The notes beneath the pieces were generated by a model. It was given only the letters and a program-made list of their open reading frames with translations. It was not told the origin of the DNA and ran no database searches. Below, one piece after another: positions 1-4,714 of a DNA stretch of 6,940 nucleotides. The stretch's first letter is position 1. Each line of letters opens with the position of its first letter. Position numbers and translations under genes: made by a program. This stretch comes from an uncultured Pyrinomonas sp. (GTDB lineage Bacteria; Acidobacteriota; Blastocatellia; Pyrinomonadales; Pyrinomonadaceae). The stretch covers positions 1 to 6,940 of the forward strand of contig CAKZOF010000466.1 of NCBI GenBank assembly GCA_937135995.1, given 5' to 3'.

Positions 1-129
1 AGTCGCATTCCTCGCCAGAGGACTCTCCACAGGCGTCGCTTCGGACCGTTCCAGCCCTAGTACGAACCGCCCGCTTGACCCCCTCCTGTCGCGCGCGCGC
101 CGAGGAAGGGGAATGCGCGGGCGAGCTCT
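1..129. other. Non-coding stretch downstream of the HAS-barrel gene
   Basis: No convincing reading frame is seen here on either strand. The stretch holds two potential hairpins: a 5-bp stem with arms TCCTC (9-13) and GAGGA (18-22) around a GCCA loop, and a larger GC-rich one at 80-111 listed separately. It is also GC-rich, with an alternating CG run at about 90-100. On the minus strand it would be the 3' flank of the four-gene cluster. It does not contain the start of a HerA ATPase gene, which is the neighbour one might expect after a HAS-barrel gene. The leftmost part could belong to a structured RNA that continues beyond the window, but nothing identifies a family. Confidence 0.5.
80..111 (-). 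terminator. GC-rich hairpin, possible end of the nurA cluster transcript
   Basis: CCCCTCCT at 80-87 can pair with AGGA and GGGG at 103-111, with A107 bulged out, enclosing a CG-alternating loop. It begins 18 bases beyond the HAS-barrel stop codon in the minus direction, where a terminator would be expected. There is no run of T after the stem on the minus strand, so it does not meet the usual form of an intrinsic terminator. It may instead stabilise the 3' end or have no function. Confidence 0.3.
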
Positions 130-732
130 TCAAAATCGCGGGCGACTGAAGAACTGTTGCCACGAAAGCGACTTCTTGAGCACGCAGAGGCGCTTGCGCT
201 CTTCTTCGGAGCACAACGGTTCGAGTCGCCGAAGGATGCGCTCGATCAAAGGCAGCGCGAATTCGCGCGCGTGAGTCGTCGCGTGCACGAAGTAATGCAG
301 ATGAATCCTCCCGCGCTCGTCGCAATGGAAACGCCGCCATTCATCGTCCTCCATGCGGTAGACTTCTGCGCCGACCGGAATCGTGTAGGACGGAATTCCG
401 TGCTCTGCGCGACCATCGGCCTGCCAACCGAGCGTGAGGATGCCGACGAGCACGCCTTGTTCGGCCAAAAAGTCCGGACTGAAGATGGCGAGGTCGGGCA
501 ACGGTGAAAGACGCGGCCCGTAGTTGCCATATTCTGGGTTGAGCAACAACGAATTGTAGATCACGCCGACGATCTCTTGCTCGCCGACCGGAATGACAAC
601 AAACTGCCCGAAACCGTAATCGGCCAACGAAGGCGGCTTGTTCACCTCAAAACGGTCGAGAACACGCCCGACGTAATCGACGTGGGAATTCGAATGGACG
701 ATGCGAGCCACTTTTTGACGTTCCGTACTCAT
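130..732 (-). CDS. HAS-barrel domain protein, HerA/NurA-associated
   Basis: The 200-residue product looks like a stand-alone HAS-barrel (HerA-ATP synthase barrel) protein. Residues about 8-125 carry the small beta-barrel pattern: a VARIV..VDYVGRV opening strand, then VNKPPSLADYGFGQFVVI, then EIVGVIYN, and later VLVGILTLGW and IPVGAEVYRM. Residues 150-200 look helical. HAS barrels form the N-terminal nuclease-docking part of the HerA translocase, and free-standing versions occur beside NurA in some bacteria. There is no Walker A motif, so this protein is not itself the ATPase. The ATG at 732 overlaps the stop of the upstream zinc-ribbon gene as ATGA. A GGAG at 741-744, 8 bases before the start, supports it. 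The frame stays open upstream to 1131, but that extension is Arg/Ala-rich and lies over the zinc-ribbon gene. A likely role is helping NurA act on DNA ends. Family call is fairly firm; role is inferred. Confidence 0.78.
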   Translation of the reverse strand: MSTERQKVARIVHSNSHVDYVGRVLDRFEVNKPPSLADYGFGQFVVIPVGEQEIVGVIYNSLLLNPEYGNYGPRLSPLPDLAIFSPDFLAEQGVLVGILTLGWQADGRAEHGIPSYTIPVGAEVYRMEDDEWRRFHCDERGRIHLHYFVHATTHAREFALPLIERILRRLEPLCSEEERKRLCVLKKSLSWQQFFSRPRF

Positions 733-1175
733 CGCGACCACTCCGGAATCTTGTAGAGGATCCACCATAAGAAGACTTGAAAGACGAAAATCAACGCGCC
801 GCCGACCAGCGCGACGACCGATGCGCGATGTCGCACGCCGCGCCGCCACAACCCCGCCAGCCCGAACAACAGCGCGCCCGGACTGAAGATGATGCCGACA
901 TAAGGCACCAGCGAATAGATCATGAAAGCGAGCGCCGTGGAAGCGCAAAGGTCCGAGGTGTGCGCCGCTTCGCCGCGCGCGGACGCGCGATCTTCCAAGA
1001 GACGAACAGGAGCGAAACGGTACGAAGCGCGAAGCGCGCTCGAGGGCGCGTAGTCGTGTTCGAGCCGACTGCCGCACACGACGCAGAAACGAGCCGACGC
1101 GCGCCGCTGCGCAGCACCGCACGAGCGGCATACGAGCGACGCTCGCTCCTCATCGTTGGTCGATGATGCAATCAA
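729..1175 (-). CDS. Zinc-ribbon protein with two membrane helices
   Basis: A 148-residue product with a zinc ribbon at the N-terminus (C16xxC19 and C31xxC34, both followed by Gly) and two hydrophobic spans near residues 79-107 and 118-140. Between them lies a basic stretch, RRGVRHR, and before them an Arg/Ala-rich linker. This layout suggests a small inner-membrane protein with a cytoplasmic zinc ribbon. I do not recognise a named family. The start is TTG, not ATG: it overlaps the nurA stop as TTGA, and an AAGGAG at 1184-1189 sits 8 bases upstream. The next in-frame Met (residue 85) would remove the ribbon. The gene is followed by an ATGA overlap into the HAS-barrel gene, so it is probably co-translated with both neighbours. 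It may tether or scaffold the NurA/HAS-barrel pair at the membrane, but nothing in the sequence proves this. Confidence 0.72.
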   Translation of the reverse strand: MIASSTNDEERASLVCRSCGAAQRRASARFCVVCGSRLEHDYAPSSALRASYRFAPVRLLEDRASARGEAAHTSDLCASTALAFMIYSLVPYVGIIFSPGALLFGLAGLWRRGVRHRASVVALVGGALIFVFQVFLWWILYKIPEWSR

Positions 1176-2467
1176 CGCCTTCGCTCCTTGCTCAGCATCT
1201 TGCGCGAAAGGCCGAGCGGTAAGCTTCTCTTTCGGGCCTGCTGCAACACCCTTTCGGCGAGCGACCAGCGATCAATCGCCCTGATGACCGAAGCCGCATC
1301 GGCCGCCTCGATCGGATACGGATAACCATTTCCGACGATGCATTCGGCGCGCACGACATCGACCACCTCTTCCAGCAAACGTTCCTGATAGACCCAAGAA
1401 GGCATGTCCAATCTGGCTGGACCATCGACGCCGTTGGTCTGCAAATAAACGAAGCCAATGAGCAGATCACGGTCATCGAACAGCGACGCGCGTCCGTCAT
1501 CTACGCCTTCGCGCAAACAGTGAAAGAAGATCGTCCGATCGCCCCAACCGCTGAGTGCAAGATCGCGCGTCTCTTTGTCCGAAAGGTGCCGTCCGTCTTC
1601 GGATGGCACGTGCGCTTCGTCCAAGAACAGTGGGTTGAGCAGATGCACATCCAGCAGCTTGGAGAAGCGCCCGCCTCCCTCCAAGGTATCCAGCAAGCGA
1701 ACGATGTCGCGCGCCTGACTCTGGCCGATGTAGCCGACGACCGGCACGAACGCTTCGCGCGAAGCGCGCACCAACTTCTCGATCTCCTCGGCGTAGCGCT
1801 TTTGCCAGCGACTTGCCTGCGGCAGCGTGTGCGGCGGCGAGAGCGAAACGAGCAGCGAGCCGTCGAAAAAGGCGACCGGCAAGCGCTCCTTGCGCTCGCG
1901 CCAGCCGCGTCGCTCTTCGATGAAGCGAACGAGGCTCTCTACTTCGAGTTGAAAGCGCCGGAACTTGACGTCGTTTTCCGCTTGCAGCTGGCGTTGGTCG
2001 TCATCGAGCGCCGGATCGAACGACGTGATCAGATCGTTGACCACGTCCTTGCGGTAGTCGCCAGCTTCGCGGTGTGGGTTTTCGAACGTCGCGACCTGCA
2101 CGAAAGCAATGCACGGCCAAAGATCTTCGATCACGGCTTGGCTGCCGTCGGCGGCGAAAGTCACGCGTTTGTACAAGATGTCTTTGCTCCACTGACGCGC
2201 TTCTTCTTGCGACCGCCAACGGCACCCGAAGCGATGCACGATCGCCCGGTGTTGGTCCAGTTCCGCGGAAGGCAAAGCGCCCGGAGCGCGCCCCGAACGC
2301 ACGCTTTGCTTAACCGCGGCTTCTATTTTTTTGGCGTCGCTTTTATCGACGAGCGAGCGCAAGAACTTGACGCCGAGGCGCAGTTCTTGCCTCCATTCTC
2401 TGGCAAAACGCTCCAGATCTTCGAGCTTGCCCTTGATCGTCGCATCAACTTTGCCTGCTAGAATCAT
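1172..2467 (-). CDS. nurA: NurA-family DNA end-resection nuclease
   Basis: The 431-residue product matches the NurA nuclease fold. FAADGSQ (104-110) carries the first metal-binding Asp, D107. VAFFDGSLLVSL (198-209) carries D202, and is followed by VPVVGYIGQSQARDIV (241-256). Near the C-terminus, FVYLQTNG, RLDMPSWV (352-359) and GNGYPYPIEAAD (379-390) match the family's closing motifs. NurA is a Mn-dependent 5'-3' nuclease that works with HerA to resect double-strand breaks; it was characterised in archaea and is also found in some bacteria. The N-terminal 100 residues are mostly helical. A conserved His usually found 8 residues after the GYP Tyr appears to be Asp here (D390), so activity cannot be assumed. 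The start is ATG at 2467, 32 bases after the previous gene, behind a G-rich stretch rather than a clear ribosome site. Its stop overlaps the next gene by 4 bases. Confidence 0.85.
   Translation of the reverse strand: MILAGKVDATIKGKLEDLERFAREWRQELRLGVKFLRSLVDKSDAKKIEAAVKQSVRSGRAPGALPSAELDQHRAIVHRFGCRWRSQEEARQWSKDILYKRVTFAADGSQAVIEDLWPCIAFVQVATFENPHREAGDYRKDVVNDLITSFDPALDDDQRQLQAENDVKFRRFQLEVESLVRFIEERRGWRERKERLPVAFFDGSLLVSLSPPHTLPQASRWQKRYAEEIEKLVRASREAFVPVVGYIGQSQARDIVRLLDTLEGGGRFSKLLDVHLLNPLFLDEAHVPSEDGRHLSDKETRDLALSGWGDRTIFFHCLREGVDDGRASLFDDRDLLIGFVYLQTNGVDGPARLDMPSWVYQERLLEEVVDVVRAECIVGNGYPYPIEAADAASVIRAIDRWSLAERVLQQARKRSLPLGLSRKMLSKERRR
1184..1189 (-). promoter_or_regulatory. Ribosome binding site fixing the TTG start of the zinc-ribbon gene
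   Basis: AAGGAG on the minus strand lies inside the last codons of nurA, 8 bases before a TTG at 1173-1175. It decides the start, because no in-frame ATG is available before the zinc-ribbon cysteines. It allows re-initiation by ribosomes finishing nurA. Confidence 0.7.
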
Positions 2468-2499
2468 CGCGCCCCCGCTTCGTGAAGCTCACTGAACCT

Positions 2500-3030
2500 T
2501 CAGCGACGTTGCGCCCGGCTCAACTGTTCGGCCGACGGGCTGTAGTAAGCGCGGCGCAAGCGCCCGTTCAAGAAGCTGTAGACGATTCCCTCTTTCTGGT
2601 TGCGGTAGATGGCAACCGGTCCGCGTTCTTCGCGTGCGAAGTTCGTGTCGTTCTGAATGCCGAGCGATTGTGGCGTGTCGGCGGCGTTGTCGTAATCGAC
2701 GACCACTTGCAAGACCGTGCCGACCAAGCTCGGATCGAGTCGTTTGGTCTCGATGAACTTCGGTGTGACGAACGTCACCGTCACTCGCCCGCCAACGATG
2801 CGGAAGCGAAGTTCGGTGGCTGCGTCCGACGCCGCTCCGAGCGGCTTGCCCAAGATCCTCTCTACGTCAGCGCGTCTCGACCGGAGAGGCTCGATTCCCT
2901 GCCACGGAGCTGCCAGCCCGTCTCGCCCGGCGAGGACGAGCAACGCAATCAGCAACGCAATCATGCTGCTCGACGATTTCATCTTCGTTGCACCCATGCG
3001 ATGGCCTTTCATCCGTGTCATAGAGCGCAT
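2500..3030 (-). CDS. Small exported protein with a GIxPLRSxRADVERILG motif
   Basis: A 176-residue product with a basic leader, a hydrophobic core at about residues 23-34, and a likely signal peptidase site after GLA (residue 40). The mature part opens with WQGIEPLRSRRADVERILG (43-61), a motif I associate with uncharacterised exported acidobacterial proteins. It goes on with beta-rich stretches such as GRVTVTFVTP and TVLQVVVDYDN, and GIVYSFLNGRLRRAYYSP near the end. No catalytic motif is visible. ATG codons at 3030, 3021, 3012, 2997 and 2982 are all possible starts. I prefer 3030 because CTCCTT at 3035-3040 (AAGGAG on the minus strand) lies just before it, although the 4-base gap is short. The frame also extends to 3099 without support. 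The gene leads into nurA with a 32-base gap, so they may share a transcript, though an exported protein is an odd partner for a nuclease. Confidence 0.7.
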   Translation of the reverse strand: MRSMTRMKGHRMGATKMKSSSSMIALLIALLVLAGRDGLAAPWQGIEPLRSRRADVERILGKPLGAASDAATELRFRIVGGRVTVTFVTPKFIETKRLDPSLVGTVLQVVVDYDNAADTPQSLGIQNDTNFAREERGPVAIYRNQKEGIVYSFLNGRLRRAYYSPSAEQLSRAQRR

Positions 3031-3047
3031 GCTACTCCTTGTGCGTC

Positions 3048-3081
3048 CAAGATTCAAGAGGGCGCAAGATTCAAGAGGGCG
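3048..3081. repeat. Perfect 17-bp tandem duplication upstream of the exported-protein gene
   Basis: CAAGATTCAAGAGGGCG occurs twice head to tail (3048-3064 and 3065-3081) with no mismatch. On the minus strand each copy includes TTGAAT. It lies 8 bases upstream of the ribosome binding site, in the presumed leader or promoter of the cluster. It may be a recent slippage duplication or a pair of binding sites. Confidence 0.85.
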
Positions 3082-3184
3082 GTGGACGCCGCGCGGCAAC
3101 GCCGACCGCGCCCCCTATCTCTTGGCCATCGGCGGGCGGCGACGTGGCGAGCGCGACGTTTGCGACCGGCGAGGCTGCTGTTCC

Positions 3185-3217
3185 TTCGACGGTTCGTCCG
3201 AATCTATTTGGCGAACG
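3185..3217 (-). repeat. Second copy of the TPR gene's 3' end and hairpin
   Basis: This 33-base segment matches 3258-3290 at 28 of 33 positions. On the minus strand it includes the same CGCCAAATAG that ends the TPR gene, followed by the same small hairpin (arms TTCGAC and GTC-C-GAA on the plus strand). Similarity stops at both ends, so this is a short duplication rather than the end of a second TPR gene. Confidence 0.6.
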
Positions 3218-3257
3218 TGAGATGATGGCATTACCGAAAGTGCCGCGTTCTCCGTCT

Positions 3258-3290
3258 TTCGACGGCTTGTCTGAACCTATTTGGCGAGCG
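3258..3290 (-). repeat. Repeat copy spanning the TPR stop codon and a 3' hairpin
   Basis: Here the repeat covers the last codons and TAG stop of the TPR gene plus a hairpin just after the stop (arms 3258-3263 and 3269-3275, with 3272 bulged). The stem is only six pairs and no T run follows it on the minus strand, so it would be a weak terminator at best. All five differences from the other copy are transitions, and all fall outside the stem. Confidence 0.6.
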
Positions 3291-4434
3291 GACGCACGCG
3301 CTCGACCGCCTCTTTCAGATCGGCATCGTTGGGCGCGAGGCTCAATCCGCGCTCGTATGCCGCAAGCGCTTTGGCATACTGCTTGGTGGCCTCGTAGGCG
3401 TAGCCGAGTTCACGTTGAACGCTTGCATCGTTGGCGAGCAGCGTCGCGGCTCGCTCCAGTGCAGCGATCGCGCGCGGGAAGTTCTTCAGCCGCGATTCGG
3501 CAACACCGAGAAGGAAGAACGCCGTTCCGTCCGCTTGCGAGTTGGCAGCAGTGGCGCGTTCGAGCACGGGCACAGCCCGCGCATGCTGCCCCGCATAGAC
3601 CAGCGCTTGGCCGTAGAGCAAGGCCGATGGCGCATCAGGCTTCAATTTGTAGAGCGCTTCGCCCGCCCGCACGGCGTTGGTGTAATCGGCTCGGGCCTGC
3701 GTTTGGTCTACGCCAGACGCGCGCCGAAGATAGGCGATGGTCAATAGGGTCCAAGCCTCGGCGAGCTGCGGGTCGCTCTGCGTCGCGCGATTGAGCATGA
3801 CGATCGAATCGTTGAATTCGTTGCGTTCGTAGGCGATGCGTCCGAGGTAGAAGAGCGCGGCGCTATTGCGCGGCTCGATGTCGATCACCTGTTGAAACGA
3901 ACGGCGCGCGTCTTCAATCCGCCCCGTGCGAAACTCGGCCAGTCCGCGGTAATAGAGCAAACCGGCGTCCGGCTTCGCTCCGGGGCGCGTCGTCGCCGCG
4001 ACGAGCAACGGCAGGGCTTTATCGAACTGATCAGACCGGACCAGCGCTTGAGCCAGCGCGTTGCGCGTGTTCGCGTCCTCTTCGCCGGCGGCGCGTTGCA
4101 GGTCGTAAGCGCGTTGCAGAGATTCCGCCGCTTCTTTGAAGCGCCTCAAACTCAACTCGGCGAAGCCAACGATTTTCCACGCCTCGGCGTTTTGCGGCTC
4201 AGCCGTCGTGATCTGGCGCGCTTCGGCGAGCGCCGCGTCGTACTGCTTCTGTTGCAAAAGCGCATAGGCGCGCGAGGTGTCGAGGCGCGGCGCAACGACA
4301 TTTGCGGCAGCCCGCGATTCCACCGTTGTCGCGCCACCCGTTGGATTCACGCGACGCGGGCGCACGGCGCCGGATTGCGCCTGCACGCCAGAGACCAGAA
4401 CGACCACGCTCAACACCGACAACGCTCTTCTCAT
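3277..4434 (-). CDS. Secreted tetratricopeptide repeat protein
   Basis: The 385-residue product starts with a signal peptide (basic MRR, hydrophobic 5-17, likely cleavage after VQA at 19). A Pro/Gly/Ala-rich linker follows to about residue 50, and then eight or nine tetratricopeptide repeats run almost to the end, including units near 52-82, 156-189, 190-222, 302-335 and 336-369 (LGYAYEATKQYAKALAAYERGLSLAPND is the clearest, written here as LGYAYEATKQ then YAKALAAYERGLSLAPND). Such repeats form helical scaffolds for protein binding. The export signal places it in the periplasm or outside. No enzyme domain is present. The ATG at 4434 is preceded by an AGGA 9 bases upstream. It has probably its own transcript, since a terminator stands between it and the receptor gene. 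Specific partner and role cannot be read from the sequence. Confidence 0.85.
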   Translation of the reverse strand: MRRALSVLSVVVLVSGVQAQSGAVRPRRVNPTGGATTVESRAAANVVAPRLDTSRAYALLQQKQYDAALAEARQITTAEPQNAEAWKIVGFAELSLRRFKEAAESLQRAYDLQRAAGEEDANTRNALAQALVRSDQFDKALPLLVAATTRPGAKPDAGLLYYRGLAEFRTGRIEDARRSFQQVIDIEPRNSAALFYLGRIAYERNEFNDSIVMLNRATQSDPQLAEAWTLLTIAYLRRASGVDQTQARADYTNAVRAGEALYKLKPDAPSALLYGQALVYAGQHARAVPVLERATAANSQADGTAFFLLGVAESRLKNFPRAIAALERAATLLANDASVQRELGYAYEATKQYAKALAAYERGLSLAPNDADLKEAVERVRPLAK

Positions 4435-4457
4435 CGCGGTTCATCCTCGGCGACGGA

Positions 4458-4466
4458 ATGCTAGCA
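4458..4466 (-). promoter_or_regulatory. Candidate extended -10 promoter of the TPR gene
   Basis: On the minus strand, TGC followed by TAGCAT resembles an extended -10 element (TGnTATAAT). A start about 7 bases on would give a leader of roughly 17 bases containing the AGGA ribosome site. There is no recognisable -35. Weak by itself, but correctly placed after the upstream terminator. Confidence 0.3.
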
Positions 4467-4580
4467 CTTGCGATGCGCTGCGGGGAAGCGAGGTTCGCCG
4501 CAGCAGATGACCGGCGCGCGCTCGCGTGGCATTCGAAAGGGGCGGGCGTCGGCCAAGCGGTCCACTCGCGCAGGGCACAA

Positions 4581-4608
4581 GCTCGTTGCCGCATCGGATA
4601 CAACGAGC
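4581..4608. repeat. 8-bp inverted repeat upstream of the TPR gene
   Basis: GCTCGTTG (4581-4588) and CAACGAGC (4601-4608) are exact inverted copies separated by 12 bases. It lies about 150 bases before the TPR start and beyond the receptor terminator. It may be an operator or leader hairpin; there is no T run to make it a terminator. Confidence 0.45.
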
Positions 4609-4648
4609 GCCCGCGCCGAAAGTCGCGAACGGGCACGCGGCAAACCAA

Positions 4649-4687
4649 GAAGAGGCGACCGAGCACCCCACACTCGATCGCCTCTTC
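4649..4687 (-). terminator. Strong intrinsic terminator of the TonB receptor gene
   Basis: GAAGAGGCGA (4649-4658) and TCGCCTCTTC (4678-4687) form a perfect 10-bp stem. After one mismatch (4659/4677) the stem continues with CGAG (4660-4663) pairing CTCG (4673-4676), around a 9-base loop. On the minus strand the stem is followed by TTGGTTTG, a modest T-rich tail. It starts 27 bases after the receptor stop codon, the expected place, and should isolate the receptor transcript from the TPR gene. Confidence 0.75.
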
Positions 4688-4714
4688 CGTCTCCGTCGTC
4701 CGGTTGGCGACGAA

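Larger units (their letters stand above)
3031..3276. other. Spacer between the TPR gene and the nurA cluster
   Basis: This 246-base gap holds a 17-bp tandem duplication (3048-3081), a ribosome site (3035-3040), and one whole plus one partial copy of a 33-bp repeat. It is the likely place for the promoter of the nurA cluster, but I see no convincing -35/-10 pair. Open frames crossing it on the plus strand are shadows rich in Arg and Pro. Confidence 0.5.
4435..4714. other. Spacer between the TonB receptor and TPR genes
   Basis: The 280-base gap contains the receptor's terminator (4649-4687), a second perfect inverted repeat (4581-4608), and a candidate promoter for the TPR gene. Several short frames are open on both strands. 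One minus-strand frame (4441-4671) includes a CIRCGNELVP stretch, but no frame has a ribosome site or a coherent product, so I leave it as non-coding. Confidence 0.55.

Noticed and set aside
1..45. Glycine-riboswitch-like GGAGAG followed by a small stem at the left edge, minus strand
   Set aside because: Only a short piece is visible and the expected CCGAAGG-type core after the stem is not there, so no riboswitch can be claimed.
733..1131. N-terminal extension of the HAS-barrel frame to 1131
   Set aside because: The added residues are Arg/Ala-rich and low in information, and they overlap the zinc-ribbon gene. The ATGA overlap and GGAG site support the start at 732.
1520..2461. 313-codon open frame on the plus strand
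   Set aside because: It is antisense to nearly all of nurA, whose product has clear family motifs. The plus-strand product has no recognisable domain and is a shadow frame of GC-rich coding DNA.
2482..3225. 247-codon plus-strand frame over the exported-protein gene
   Set aside because: It is antisense to a gene with a clear signal peptide, and its own product is Arg-rich without domain features.
3031..3276. Possible CRISPR-like or mobile repeat array
   Set aside because: There are only two copies of each repeat, with unequal arrangement, no regular spacers, and no cas or transposase gene nearby.
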